Shown piece by piece: positions 1 through 9,900 of a stretch of DNA of 64,000 bases (position 1 is its first letter; each line of letters starts with the position of its first letter). The notes beneath the pieces were generated by a model. The model ran no database searches. It saw nothing but the letters and a program-made list of their open reading frames with translations, and was not told where the DNA came from. A program made the translations under genes and the position numbers. The stretch spans positions 323,972 through 387,971 of the forward strand of contig NZ_KE387205.1 in NCBI RefSeq assembly GCF_000430725.1. Reading direction: 5' to 3'. Origin of the DNA: Azohydromonas australica DSM 1124. GTDB lineage: Bacteria > Pseudomonadota > Gammaproteobacteria > Burkholderiales > Burkholderiaceae_C.

Positions 1-282
1 GGCAAGGAGCAGGGGACGCTGAGCATGCTGTTCGAGATGTCACGCGACGACAACCCGCGCCTCTACGACGACCTCGTGCGCTTCAACAAGGGACCCAAGC
101 GCGTCAACCGGCTGCGCTTTCTGGCGCACGAGGGGCTGCTGGCCCAGGGCTGGGCACTGGTGCCGGCCGCCGCCGCGGCTGCACCCGCGGTGGCCACGCC
201 TCCGGCGCCAGCCACGCCGGCCGTGGACCTCGGCGACCCGGCACTGACCAACGCGCTCTTCAGCCCGCCGCTGCAGGAATGA
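1..282 (+). CDS. C-terminal fragment of an unrecognised protein
   Basis: The frame is open from the first base, so the true start lies outside the window; 93 residues are visible. The first two thirds are charged (DDNPRLYDDLVRFNKGPKRV) and look like a folded helical domain. From about residue 55 it becomes an Ala/Pro low-complexity linker and ends in a short tail (ALTNALFSPPLQE). No signal peptide or catalytic motif is visible in the part present. It is followed by about 235 bases holding the hip operators and is probably not co-transcribed with hipBA. I do not recognise the family. Confidence 0.6.
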   Translation, partial: GKEQGTLSMLFEMSRDDNPRLYDDLVRFNKGPKRVNRLRFLAHEGLLAQGWALVPAAAAAAPAVATPPAPATPAVDLGDPALTNALFSPPLQE

Positions 283-397
283 GCAGGAAGCGTAGTGGGC
301 ATGCTGCAGTCCAGGGAGCGGATGCCATGCGTTTCCTTCTTGTAGAGCGTGTTGCGCCGGGCTGGTGTTCGCACGACGGCGCCTGATGGTCGCAAAA

Positions 398-515
398 GTT
401 TCTGAAAATCCGAAACTAGCGGGTTTGAGAGCCACCCCTTCATGGGAATTTCGGAATTTCAGAAACGCTTGGGCCGACAATACTTCGGCACTCTCATTTT
501 CTGAAAGTCCGAAAC
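398..515 (+). promoter_or_regulatory. Three HipB-type operator palindromes upstream of hipBA
   Basis: Three 19-bp related sites lie at 398-416 (GTTTCTGAAAATCCGAAAC), 448-466 (the same motif inverted, 17 of 19 matches) and 497-515 (direct orientation, 17 of 19 matches). Each keeps the TTTC...GAAA ends. The spacing is 50 and 49 bp, close to five helical turns, so bound dimers would face the same side of DNA. The last site ends three bases before the hipB start codon and occupies the place of the ribosome binding site, so repressor binding would also cover the translation start. Autorepression by HipB or HipAB is the known logic of this family; the assignment here is from position and symmetry. 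Confidence 0.75.
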
Positions 516-518
516 ATC

Positions 519-812
519 ATGTTGGAAAAACTCCCAGTGGCTGTCCTCTCCTCGCCCGCTGCCCTGGGCCCGGTCGTGCGTGCCCGCCGCAAGGCCCAGG
601 CGTTGCGCATCGACGATGCCGCCAGCCTGCTTGGGGTGTCGGTTGACCTGATGTCGCGCCTTGAGAACGGGCAGGGCACGGTCCGTCTGGACAAGGTGAT
701 GTCGGTGCTTGACGGACTGGGTCTCACGCTGCTGGTCCTGCCCAAGGAGCATGCGTGGGTACGGGAGGCCGTGGTGCCGGACGAGACGCCCACCGATTCG
801 CAGCCGTCATGA
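519..812 (+). CDS. hipB: HipB-like antitoxin, Xre-family helix-turn-helix
   Basis: A 97-residue protein with a central Xre/Cro helix-turn-helix at about residues 20-75. The recognisable stretch is RARRKAQALRIDDAASLLGVSVDLMSRLENG, followed by the usual third helix region ending in LTLLVLPK. The C-terminal tail is short and polar, as in HipB antitoxins, where it contacts or is degraded with the complex. The gene overlaps hipA by four bases (ATGA), implying translational coupling. Three operator palindromes precede it and the proximal one takes up the Shine-Dalgarno position, so initiation may be weak or leaderless. It should neutralise HipA and repress the operon. Confidence 0.88.
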   Translation: MLEKLPVAVLSSPAALGPVVRARRKAQALRIDDAASLLGVSVDLMSRLENGQGTVRLDKVMSVLDGLGLTLLVLPKEHAWVREAVVPDETPTDSQPS

Positions 813-2164
813 GCCACGAGCTTCACTTGTGGGCGGGCGACCGGAAGGTCGCCGTCGTTTCACACGACGCGAAGGACGAGCACTGGGCCCTGGCCTATGA
901 CGAGGCCTGGGCAGCCGACCCGCAATCGTTCCCGCTGTCGCCGGCCTTGCCTCTCGTGCGCCCGGCGTCCGGTTACCCGTCCAGCACCCTGCGGCGCTTC
1001 ATCGAGCACCTGCTGCCCGAGGGCAGGGCGCTGGACGTGGCCGTGGCGTACAACGGTCTTGCGAAGTCCAACGTGTTCGGCCTGATTCGCGCCCTCGGCT
1101 CGGAAACGGCGGGAGCCTTGCGCTTCACGGCCGATGGGCACGACGTCGCGCTGTCCGCCGATCCCGCTCCGCGCGAGATCCCGCTGCAGGAGTTGGAGGA
1201 CCGCATTGCCCAGCACGCGAACGTGCCGCTGACCGTCTGGGACGGCAAGGTGCGCATGTCGGTGGCGGGCCTGCAGGACAAGCTGCTCGTCTACCTTGAC
1301 CGCCCGCTGTCGGAGGGCGGACGCCTGGCCCTCGTCGAGGGCAGGCGCCTGGCCTCGACGCACATCCTGAAGCCTGACACCGGGCAGGCGAGAACTCCCC
1401 ATCTCGCCGTCAACGAGCACTTCTGCATGGCCCTGGCCGGCAGGATGGGCCTGCCGGCGGCGCAGGTGAGCCTGCTGCGCACGCCGCGGCCCGTGCTCGT
1501 CGTGCGCCGCTTCGACCGCAAGGTCCAGGCGGACCAGCGCCAGGTGCGGGTGCAACGGATGCACATCATCGACGCCTGCCAAGCTTGCGACCTGCCGGTG
1601 AGCGGCAAGTACGAACGCAACCTGGGCAGCGCACCCGACGTCTGCGGCATCCGCGACGGCGTGAGCTTCGAGCGCCTGTTCCGGTGTGCCGAGCTCACGG
1701 GCAACAAGGCCGCGGCGAGGCTCACCATGTTGCGCTGGGCGCTGTTCCAGTTCCTGATCGGCAACAGCGACGCGCATGGCAAGAACTTCTCGTTCTTCGT
1801 GCGGCCCGGCGGCCTGCTCGAGCCTGCCGACTGGTACGACCTGGTCAGCGTGCTGCAGTACGAGGGCTTCGACTCGGAAATGGCCATGGCGTATGGCGAC
1901 GTCTTCGTGCACGAGGAGGTGTCCGCCTTCGCCCTGGCCGACTTCGCCACGCGCTGTGGCATCGACCGCAAGCTCATGCGTCGCGAGGGGCAGCGACTGG
2001 CCAGGCTTGCCATCGCCGCGGCGGGGGAGCAGGCACTGTCGGCCGACTACCTGTCCGAGGAACGGCCGTTTGTCGAAAGCCTTGCTGCTTTCGTGACGCA
2101 GCAGGCGCAACGCCTGTCGAAGCTGGTCGCCGACGCCGCAGCCATCAAGGCCGGCTACCTTTGA
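809..2164 (+). CDS. hipA: HipA serine/threonine kinase toxin
   Basis: A 451-residue protein, close to the usual HipA length (about 440). An N-terminal HipA-like domain is followed by the kinase core. Seen in the sequence: the glycine-rich loop MSVAGLQDK with Ser151 (E. coli HipA autophosphorylates at the matching Ser150), the HILKPD motif, VVRRFDRK, and the catalytic segment GNSDAHGKNFS with Asp321 and Asn326. The metal-binding Asp344 follows in WYDLVS. All kinase residues are present, so the toxin looks active. The family phosphorylates aminoacyl-tRNA synthetases (GltX in E. coli) and so stops translation; the target here is not readable. The ATGA overlap with hipB decides the start at 809 over an upstream in-frame GTG at 755. 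Confidence 0.92.
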   Translation: MSHELHLWAGDRKVAVVSHDAKDEHWALAYDEAWAADPQSFPLSPALPLVRPASGYPSSTLRRFIEHLLPEGRALDVAVAYNGLAKSNVFGLIRALGSETAGALRFTADGHDVALSADPAPREIPLQELEDRIAQHANVPLTVWDGKVRMSVAGLQDKLLVYLDRPLSEGGRLALVEGRRLASTHILKPDTGQARTPHLAVNEHFCMALAGRMGLPAAQVSLLRTPRPVLVVRRFDRKVQADQRQVRVQRMHIIDACQACDLPVSGKYERNLGSAPDVCGIRDGVSFERLFRCAELTGNKAAARLTMLRWALFQFLIGNSDAHGKNFSFFVRPGGLLEPADWYDLVSVLQYEGFDSEMAMAYGDVFVHEEVSAFALADFATRCGIDRKLMRREGQRLARLAIAAAGEQALSADYLSEERPFVESLAAFVTQQAQRLSKLVADAAAIKAGYL

Positions 2165-2300
2165 GCGATGTGCTGCCTGCGCGCGCTCACGGCTGCACCT
2201 GGTGCCACCGGGCGCAGGCACCTGCACCGGACTTCGGCGGCACGCTGAGGCTGCGTGGGCTCGGGGTCGGCGCGGTGGCACATGACTCGCGAAAGCAACG

Positions 2301-4598
2301 CTATGCCAGCCGTTCCAGGTCCTGGAGGTCTTCACGGCGCTGCCTCGCCCGCCGTTCGTAGCTGGCCTGATTCTTGGTGCACACCAGGCTGTAGGGGCGG
2401 CCGTTCCGATCGGTGGCGAGGTTGACGTCGCAATGGCAGCGCTGTGCGGTCGAGGCCACATGGGTCCGGACCGTCTCGGCCGCCTTGAGCGTCCAGGTCC
2501 GCTGGATCGGATCACCCAGAAAGCTGGCCAGCCCGGTGCAATGCGCACACCGGCAGTCGAGCCGGGCAGGTCGGGTCCAGTTGGCCGGGGGTTCCAGTGG
2601 CTCGGCCGTGCGGGCGCGAAAGTGCTGCACGCAAGCGGCGCGCAAGCGCTGCACGCCCGGTTTGCTGCGTGCTTCCGCCTCGCTGGCCAGGCGTCGGACC
2701 GCAGGCAGGATGACGGCGTCCGGATCGTAGGTCCCGGGCCAGGCCAGGAGGTGGTCGACGGCCTGCTCGGCCAGCGACGCGTCGATGCGCTCGAACGCCA
2801 TCACCAGGTCGGCAACGAGCTCGGGATCGGGTGCTGCGGAACGCCGCCACGTGCTGGCCGGCTGCGGCTGTGCACACGCCGGATTGCCGGGCAGCGCATC
2901 AAGCAGCGCCTTGGCCGTCGCGAGGAGGTCTCGCGCAGGAGGCCGGACTGACGGTGCCGCGGCGCCACGGCACAGCAGATCCGCGCAGGCGCCGGGATCC
3001 TTCGTCGCGTTCGCCCTGACGATGCGCTCGATGAGCGCTGCCACGCGCGGCGGCGACAGCAGCGCCAGGGCCCCGAGCAGGGCCTCGTTGTCGGTCTTGC
3101 CGTAGTCGCCGGCGGCGCTGATGCCGGCCAGGAAGGCGTCGATGCGCGCGGCATCCTGGAGCTGCGTCAGCGTGGCCAGCATCGTGGCGGCAGTGCCCGG
3201 CGCCTCGCCGTGGCGGGGCCAGTCACCGGCTTCCGGCCAGCCCTGCAGCATGTGGCCGGCGAGCTCGTGGGCCTCCTTCCAGAGCGCCGAATTGGTGCCC
3301 GCGCCGCTTTCCTCCCAGCGCCGGGCGAGGCCTGCGAGCCAGGGCAGGCTCACCGGCAGACCCGCTGCGCTGATGACCTCCATCCGCCGTGAGCCGGGCC
3401 ACAGCACCAGCGCGGCACGGCGGTAGGTGCGCTCGAACGAGGCGCCCTCGTTGCCGGCGGCCTCATGGAATTCCTGCGCGTCGGGCTCCATGTCCTCGAA
3501 CACGTCCGGCGGGCACAGCTCGATGTTTTCGACGGGAAAGGCGCCGAACTCGGCCGCGGCGCCGTCCGGGCATCTCCAGTTGGACAGCACCGCGCTGCGG
3601 TCGCAGACCTCGACGATCTCGAACTCGTCTTCTTCGTCATCGGGCCAGGAGTGGCCGGCGTAGCCGCTGTAGTCGGCGCTGCCGCTTTCCTCGATGGTCA
3701 GCAGCGCCACGTGCAGCTCGCAGCCCGAGCGCTGCGCCGCTGCGGCCAGCACGGCGGCTGCCGCGGCGTCCACCCCCTTGAGGTCCTGGAAGGACAGCTG
3801 CGCCGGGGTGTACGCATGCTCCAGGGAATAGACCAGCTTCGCGGGAGCTTCGTCCTCCGGCCGCCATTCGCCTGCTCCCCAGGCTGCCAGCAGCGTCGCG
3901 ATGCGCCGGGTCTCGGTTTCGTAATTCGGAGGCTGGGGCAGCCGGCCCGGTCCCTGGCGCACCAAGTTGTAGACCAGCACCAGGCGACAGCCCGAGGTGA
4001 CCGGCAGCACCTCGTGCACGCAGTCGGCGTAGAAGGCCGCGAACGCCGCCATCGACGGGTCCTGGCCCTGCAGGTCCAGGCGCGCTTCCCGGTCCTTGTG
4101 GCGCACGACCAGCTCGCCGCCGGTGTGGATCGAGGGCAGTGCGACGACGAGGGTGCCGAACATGCCTGCAGCCTTCTCGGTGTCGCGGTGCTCGACGAAG
4201 AAGCTGCCCGCGTCGTAGACGAGCAGCTTGTAGAGCTGCGCCGCCACGGGCGTCGTCACGCCCAGTCCCATGGCCGCGCGCTCGACGATGGTTTGCAGCG
4301 TGCGCGCCCAGGAGGCGCCCTCGATGCGCACGCGCTCGGCCCTGATCTGCCAGGTCCGTCGCACCGAGGTGTCAACGATCGTTTCCGTGCCGCGGCCGTA
4401 AGGCGCCCGGTCGGCGATGGCGATAAGCTGTTCGGCCTGCACCGGCAGCAGCGGCAGCGCGACCGCTCCGACACCTTGTACCGTCAGCCGGGGCAGCGAC
4501 AGCTCGATCACCCCCGCGGTGTAGAAGTCGCCCGGCGTGCGCACGGTGCTCAGCAGGGCAGGCAGTTCGTGTGCGATGGACAAGATCGGTCCCTCCAT
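2301..4598 (-). CDS. 2OG-Fe(II) oxygenase-like protein with long C-terminal extension
   Basis: 765 residues from the ATG at 4598. The N-terminal part (about 1-215) shows a prolyl-hydroxylase-type double-stranded beta-helix signature: VEHRDTEK with His137 and Asp139, then a distal His195 in CVHEVLP and Arg205 in SGCRLVLVYNL, the expected iron and 2-oxoglutarate ligands. The remaining 550 residues are mostly acidic and helical with no family I recognise. They end in a Cys/His-rich patch (CRCAHC, then CHCD) that could bind a metal. No signal peptide is seen, so it is probably cytoplasmic. An upstream in-frame ATG at 4700 is possible but would add a basic unstructured leader. The substrate is unknown. 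It is divergent from arsC. Confidence 0.7.
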   Translation of the reverse strand: MEGPILSIAHELPALLSTVRTPGDFYTAGVIELSLPRLTVQGVGAVALPLLPVQAEQLIAIADRAPYGRGTETIVDTSVRRTWQIRAERVRIEGASWARTLQTIVERAAMGLGVTTPVAAQLYKLLVYDAGSFFVEHRDTEKAAGMFGTLVVALPSIHTGGELVVRHKDREARLDLQGQDPSMAAFAAFYADCVHEVLPVTSGCRLVLVYNLVRQGPGRLPQPPNYETETRRIATLLAAWGAGEWRPEDEAPAKLVYSLEHAYTPAQLSFQDLKGVDAAAAAVLAAAAQRSGCELHVALLTIEESGSADYSGYAGHSWPDDEEDEFEIVEVCDRSAVLSNWRCPDGAAAEFGAFPVENIELCPPDVFEDMEPDAQEFHEAAGNEGASFERTYRRAALVLWPGSRRMEVISAAGLPVSLPWLAGLARRWEESGAGTNSALWKEAHELAGHMLQGWPEAGDWPRHGEAPGTAATMLATLTQLQDAARIDAFLAGISAAGDYGKTDNEALLGALALLSPPRVAALIERIVRANATKDPGACADLLCRGAAAPSVRPPARDLLATAKALLDALPGNPACAQPQPASTWRRSAAPDPELVADLVMAFERIDASLAEQAVDHLLAWPGTYDPDAVILPAVRRLASEAEARSKPGVQRLRAACVQHFRARTAEPLEPPANWTRPARLDCRCAHCTGLASFLGDPIQRTWTLKAAETVRTHVASTAQRCHCDVNLATDRNGRPYSLVCTKNQASYERRARQRREDLQDLERLA

Positions 4599-4708
4599 GG
4601 AGGCGTCGCCGTCATCGCATGGCGGATGACACCGGCGAGCGTGCAAGTGCATTGGGGGCTGGTCAAGGCGCAGCTGCCCGGCACGGGCTCCGGCCGACAA
4701 TGCCTCCC

Positions 4709-5140
4709 ATGAACAACGTCACGATCTACCACAACCCGGCTTGCGGCACCTCGCGCAACACGCTGGCGCTCATTCGCCACGCCGGCATCGAGCCCACCGT
4801 CGTCGAGTACCTGAAGACGCCTCCCTCGAAGGAGCAACTGCGCGAGCTCGTGGCAGCCACGGGCCAGGGCGTGCGCGCGCTGCTGCGCGAGAAGGGCACT
4901 CCTTATGCGGAGCTGGGACTGGACGACCCGAAGTGGAGCGACGAGCAGCTGCTGGACTTCATCGTGCAGCACCCGATCCTCATGAACCGGCCGCTGGTCG
5001 TGACGCCGCTGGGCACGGCGCTGTGCCGTCCTTCGGAAAAGGTGGTGGAACTGCTGCCGGTGCCGACGCTGCCGCCCTTGACCAAAGAGGACGGTGAAGT
5101 GGTGCGGGACACGGGGGGGCGGCGGGGCGGCGGGCAATAG
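4709..5140 (+). CDS. arsC: ArsC-family arsenate reductase (glutaredoxin-dependent)
   Basis: 143 residues, matching E. coli plasmid ArsC (141). The N-terminus is MNNVTIYHNPACGTSRNT with the catalytic Cys12 in the HNPxCGTSRN motif that forms the arsenate thioester. The conserved arginine region NRPLVVTP and the CRPSEKV segment near the C-terminus are present. It reduces arsenate to arsenite using glutathione and glutaredoxin. No arsenite pump or ArsR lies next to it, so this is a stand-alone copy rather than an ars operon. The start at 4709 gives the family N-terminus; an ATG nine bases upstream adds only three residues. No clear Shine-Dalgarno is seen. The last 15 residues are Gly/Arg-rich and not conserved. 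Confidence 0.92.
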   Translation: MNNVTIYHNPACGTSRNTLALIRHAGIEPTVVEYLKTPPSKEQLRELVAATGQGVRALLREKGTPYAELGLDDPKWSDEQLLDFIVQHPILMNRPLVVTPLGTALCRPSEKVVELLPVPTLPPLTKEDGEVVRDTGGRRGGGQ

Positions 5141-5354
5141 CGACGGCACGTCGGTGTGCGGAAATGCCCACGCTTGCGGCCTGGACAGGCCAGCCTGAAG
5201 CGCGGAACGTTTTCATGCCGTCTCATGCCGATTCGTAATGAACCAAGGCTGCCTCAAGCCGTGAAACATCAATCGCCCCCGTCTCAATCGCTCAGGAATT
5301 GATGGGTGCCATGATGGGTGCGAGTGTTTCACGGACCGTTTTTCATAGACAAAA

Positions 5355-6887
5355 ATGGCGGACGCTACCGATTTCGAGCTCGATGTCGAGTCGCTGCGCG
5401 CGCAACTGCAGGCCCGCACCGGGCAGCCGGTGGCGCTGTTGCAGACGCATATCTCCTGGGTGCTGCTCACGCAGCGCCTGGCCTTCAAGCTCAAGAAGCC
5501 GGTGCGGCTGCCGTTCCTGGACTTCAGCAGCGCGGCCCGGCGCGGGCAGGCCTGCCTGGAGGAGCTGCGGCTCAACCGCCGCCTGGCGCCCGCGCTGTAC
5601 CTGGGCGTGGTGCCGGTGCACGGCACGCCGGCGGCGCCGCGCTGGGGCGGCGAGGGGCCGGTGATCGACCACGCGGTGGTGATGCGCCGCTTCGCCGATG
5701 ACGCGCTGATGAGCGAGCGGCTGCAGCGGGGGCAACTGTCGGCGCACGCCGTCGAATGTCTGGCGCTGCGGCTGGCGGACTTTCATGCCGCCGCGCCCGC
5801 CGCGAAGCCGGACAGTCCCTTCGGGCAACCGGTGCAGGTGCAACAGTCCGTGAGGCGGGTGCTGGAGCAGCTGGAGGCTGCGCGCCCCGGCGATGCCCGC
5901 CTGGCGCCGCTGCGCGCCTGGTGCGAGGCGCGGTTGCAGGCGCTGGAGCCCGAGTGGCGCCGACGCCTGGAGAGCGGCGCCGTGCGCGAGGGCCATGGCG
6001 ACCTGCACCTGGCCAACCTCATCGTGCCGGGCGCGGACGAGGAGGCCACGGCCTTCGACTGCATCGAGTTCGATTCGGCGCTGCGCTGGATCGACACCAT
6101 GAGCGACATCGGCTTCGCCACCATGGACCTGCAGGCGCGCGGCCGGCGCGACCTGGCCTTCCGCTTCCTGGACGCCTACCTGCAACGCGGCGGCGACTAC
6201 GCCGGCACGCGCGTGCTGCGCCTGTACGAGGTGTACCGGGCGCTGGTGCGCGCCCTGGTGCAGGCGCTGTCGCTGGGGCACGCCGCAGGGCCGGACTACC
6301 TGGCCAATGCACAGGCCCTGGTGGACGCCGGCGCGGCGCCGCGCCTGTTGATCACCTATGGACCCTCGGGCAGCGGCAAGTCCACCGTGGCCGCGGCGTT
6401 GTTGGCGCAGGCCGGGGCGGTGCGCATCCGCTCGGACGTGGAGCGCAAGCGCCTGTTCGGGCTGCGGGCGCTGCAGCGCTCGGCCGAGCACGGGCTGGAC
6501 CTCTACACCCCCGAGGCCGGCCGCCGCACTTTCGAGCACCTGGAGGCCTGCGCGCGTGCCGCGCTGCTGGGCGGCTACCCGGTGATCGTGGACGCCGCCT
6601 TCCTCAGCCGCGCGACGCGGCAGGACTTCGAGCACCTCGCCTGGCAGCTGGGCGTGCCCTTCACCATCCTCGCCTGCACGGCCGATGCCGAGACGCTGCG
6701 CCGGCGCGTGGCCGCGCGCGGCGCCGCCGGCACCGATCCGTCGGAAGCCGGTGTGGACGTGCTGGAGAAGCAGCTGGAAACGGGCGAGGCGCTGGACGCG
6801 GCGGAGCAGGCGTGCGCCATCGAGGTCGATACCACCGGGGAGGTGGACGTCGGGGCGCTGGCGCGGCGGTGGCTGGCGGCCGGTTGA
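5355..6887 (+). CDS. Aminoglycoside phosphotransferase-like / P-loop kinase fusion protein
   Basis: 510 residues with two fused kinase domains. Residues about 1-310 are an APH/ChoK-type phosphotransferase: the HGDLHLAN catalytic loop carries His214, Asp216 and Asn221, followed by FDCIEFD with the metal-binding Asp. Residues about 330-510 are a P-loop kinase of the zeta-toxin/gluconate-kinase type: Walker A GPSGSGKST begins at residue 336, then RSDVERKR. This fused architecture is a widespread proteobacterial family of unknown substrate. The gene stands alone, with arsC about 215 bases upstream and a convergent membrane protein 30 bases downstream. Nothing links it to real aminoglycoside resistance. 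Confidence 0.85.
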   Translation: MADATDFELDVESLRAQLQARTGQPVALLQTHISWVLLTQRLAFKLKKPVRLPFLDFSSAARRGQACLEELRLNRRLAPALYLGVVPVHGTPAAPRWGGEGPVIDHAVVMRRFADDALMSERLQRGQLSAHAVECLALRLADFHAAAPAAKPDSPFGQPVQVQQSVRRVLEQLEAARPGDARLAPLRAWCEARLQALEPEWRRRLESGAVREGHGDLHLANLIVPGADEEATAFDCIEFDSALRWIDTMSDIGFATMDLQARGRRDLAFRFLDAYLQRGGDYAGTRVLRLYEVYRALVRALVQALSLGHAAGPDYLANAQALVDAGAAPRLLITYGPSGSGKSTVAAALLAQAGAVRIRSDVERKRLFGLRALQRSAEHGLDLYTPEAGRRTFEHLEACARAALLGGYPVIVDAAFLSRATRQDFEHLAWQLGVPFTILACTADAETLRRRVAARGAAGTDPSEAGVDVLEKQLETGEALDAAEQACAIEVDTTGEVDVGALARRWLAAG

Positions 6888-6917
6888 TCCGCCCGGCATC
6901 CAGTCCCGCTCCGACCC

Positions 6918-9900
6918 TCAGCCCCCATCCCCGCCCGCGCATCCCCGTGCCTGCTTCCACATCCGCTCCACCGTGAGCGCCGGCAGCAGCCAGTGCGTGG
7001 GGTGGCGCGTGCCGTCGGGCGAGAGGTCCAGCGTGCGCACCGGCGCTTCGGCGCTCAGGGCGGCGAGGCCGCCCAGGCTGGCGCGCAGCGCGGCCACGGC
7101 CTGCGCCTGGCGGGCCTCGGCCAGCGCCGCGGCGCCGCCGTCGCGCGGGTCGGCGGGGGACAAGGCCCGCAGCGACGCCATCCAGCCCGCCGCGGCGGGT
7201 GCCGCGCACTGGGGCCGCTCCGGCACCTGGGCCACGCGCTGCGCCGCGGGCGCGGCGCAGCCGGTGCCCTGCTGCCGCTGCGCCAGCTCCGCGCCCGAGG
7301 GCGGACGCGGCTCCGGCGCCGGGCATTGGTCCTGAAGCAGGGCGGGCGGCGGCACCTCGGCGCGGATCAGCAGCACCTGCGGCAGCAGGTGCTCGCGCAG
7401 CCAGGCGCGCCGGGTCTCGTCCATCGCCGCGCAGTGCGGGTACAGCGCCAGGTCCGCCGCCGAGGGCTGTGCCGACAGGCAATGCGCCAGCGCCTGCAGC
7501 AGGTCCACCGTGGCCTGCGCGCCGCCGGGATCGGCCTGGTGTCCGTCGGCCAGGTGGCCGCAGGTCTGCAGCCAGGCGTCCGCGTCCGGGGCGGAGGCCG
7601 CCGCGCCGGGGCGGCGGTCCATGCAGTGCCCGCGCGGCGCCCGCAGCGCACCCGGGGGATGCAGCAGCGGCAGCCGCGCCGCGTTGTGCGCCACCGTGCC
7701 CAGCGACAGGTCCTGGCCCACCAGGCCGAGCTGGTCCCGCGCACCCGGAAACTGGCGCCAGTCAATGCGCAGGTCGCTGGCGATGGCGCGCTCGCCGCTC
7801 TCCACCCACGCGGCCTCCAGCAGCAGGTAGGGCAGGTGGCCGGCGCCGGGGAACGCGAGCTGGCGCCGCGACTCCATCAGCCCCGGCCGCAGTCCCGGGC
7901 CGGCCGCCTCCAGCGCCTGCTCGAACCAGGCCGCGCGCGACAGGAAGCCGCAGCCCGGCGTGTCGCACCAGCTCGTGGGCAGCGCCAGCGCCAGCGCCTC
8001 CTCGAACACGCCCGCCGACACCAGCGGCGACAGCAGGTCCGCGCGCGCGAAGCGCGTGAGGCACTCCGCGTCCACGAGGCCGTCCAGCGTGCAGCCGCGC
8101 AGTGCCGCGGCGCCCGCCGCCGCCCCGGACACGCCCGTGATGGCGAACACGCGCCGCTGCAGCGCCGGGTCGTGCTGTCCCAGTTGCTGCAGCACGAAGG
8201 CCGTCCAGGCCGCGCCGCGCATGCCCTCGCCCTCTGCGGCGACCAGGAACACGCGCATCGCGCCCTGCGCGTCCAACGGCAGCGCCGGCCGGCACGCCAC
8301 CGGTGCCGGTGCGGCCTCCGCCGCGTCGGGCACGCCCTGCGCGGGCGCGATGCCGCTGCCGGCCACGGGCTCGCACAGCGAACTCAGCCAGGTGCTGAGC
8401 GCCTGGTCCAGCGTCGGCCGCTGCTGCGCGGGCAGCACGTCCTCGTGTCCGGCCGGGCGCGGGCTGGCGATGCGGTCGCCCACCACCAGCACCAGCATCG
8501 CCAGCACCAGCCCCGCCGCGCCCAGCGCAGGCACGCTCAGCAGCGTGGTGGCCAGTGGGTGCATCGGCCCGTCCGGGTGCGCGTGCTGCCGCGCCAGCAC
8601 CAGCGCCAGCACGTGTGCCAGCAGCAGCAGGCCGCCCAGCAGCGCGGTGAAGAGCAGCATGCGCATCCCCCCGCCGGGCAGCCCCGGCGTGGACTCCACC
8701 GCCGGCCACACGGCCGCGTTGGCCGTCCAGCCCAGGGCCCCGAGGCCCAGCACGGCCAGCAGCGCCAGCAGCCCGGCCCAGGGACCGGCGATGCCCACCT
8801 CCAGCAGCGTCAGCCAGCCGCACAGGGTCATCCACAGCGCGGCGCTGAACAGCAGCACCGCCAGCGTCAGCGTGGGCAGGCGGTCCTGCTCCCAGAGATC
8901 GGACGGGGGCGGCAGCAGGTCCATGGCGCGGCACAGCAGCAGCGCCAGCAACAGCAGCGCCACCAGCCCCTGCGGGTGCAGCCAGCCCATGAAGCGGAAC
9001 TTGGCCAGCGGCGCGCTCGGCTGCGCGTGGCGCACCACGCCGGCGCGGGTGGCCCATTCCGCCCAGCTCCATGCGTCCAGGTACAGCAGCTCGGCGCCGT
9101 CGTGGCGGTGCTTCAAGAAAACCAGGCCCAGCGTCAGCACGCTCACGCCGAAGGCCAGCAGCAGGATCGCGGGCCCCAGCCAGGGCGTGGCCGGGCCGGT
9201 GACCTGCGCCGCCGCGCCCTCGCGCAGCACCTGCACGCACAGCAGCACCACCAGCACCACCGGTACCCCGGCCAGTGCCCGCGCCCACCAGCGTGCGAAG
9301 CCCTGGCCTGGAACGGCCCCCTGCACCGACGGCGCCGGGCTGTGCGGGCGCCGCAGCTGGCAGGCCGCACGCGCCCACAGCCAGGTCGTGAACGCCAGCG
9401 CCCACAGCGCCAGCGCCGTGAGCCCGAACGCGACCATCGTGCCCAGCATGCGCAGCAGCCGCTCCTGCAGCGACGCGCCGTCGCCGCGGTAGGGCGACGC
9501 GGCCATGGCATAGAGGGTGTCGCGCCCGACATCCAGCGCCAGCAGCCCGGCGCCCAGCAGCGCCAGCACCAGCAGCACGTAGCGGCTGCGCAGCAGCACC
9601 TCGCGCACCGAGCCGCGCAGCCGCGCCCGCTCCGCGCGCCGCGTGGGTGGCGCGTCGGCCCCCACCGCCGCGCCGGTCAGCCACATCAACGTCGCGCCGC
9701 CCAGCACCACTGCGACCACCAGGGCCAGCCACGGCTTGGCCGCATGCGCGCCGCAGCCCACCGTGGTGATCCATTCCGTGGCCCGGCCGGCGGGCACGGC
9801 GCACTGCGTCCCGAGGAAGCCGTTGATGCCCACCACCGCCACCGTGACGAACAGGAGCACGGCTGCCCCGCCCCCGCTGATGCGAGAGATCGGTGCGCTC

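Noticed and set aside
755..808. GTG start for hipA 54 bases upstream of the chosen ATG
   Set aside because: It would overlap hipB heavily and adds residues not found in HipA; the ATGA overlap favours 809.
860..2548. Long open frame on the minus strand across hipA
   Set aside because: It is antisense to a clear HipA kinase and arises from G+C-rich codon bias; His/Arg-rich, low-complexity translation with no family motif.
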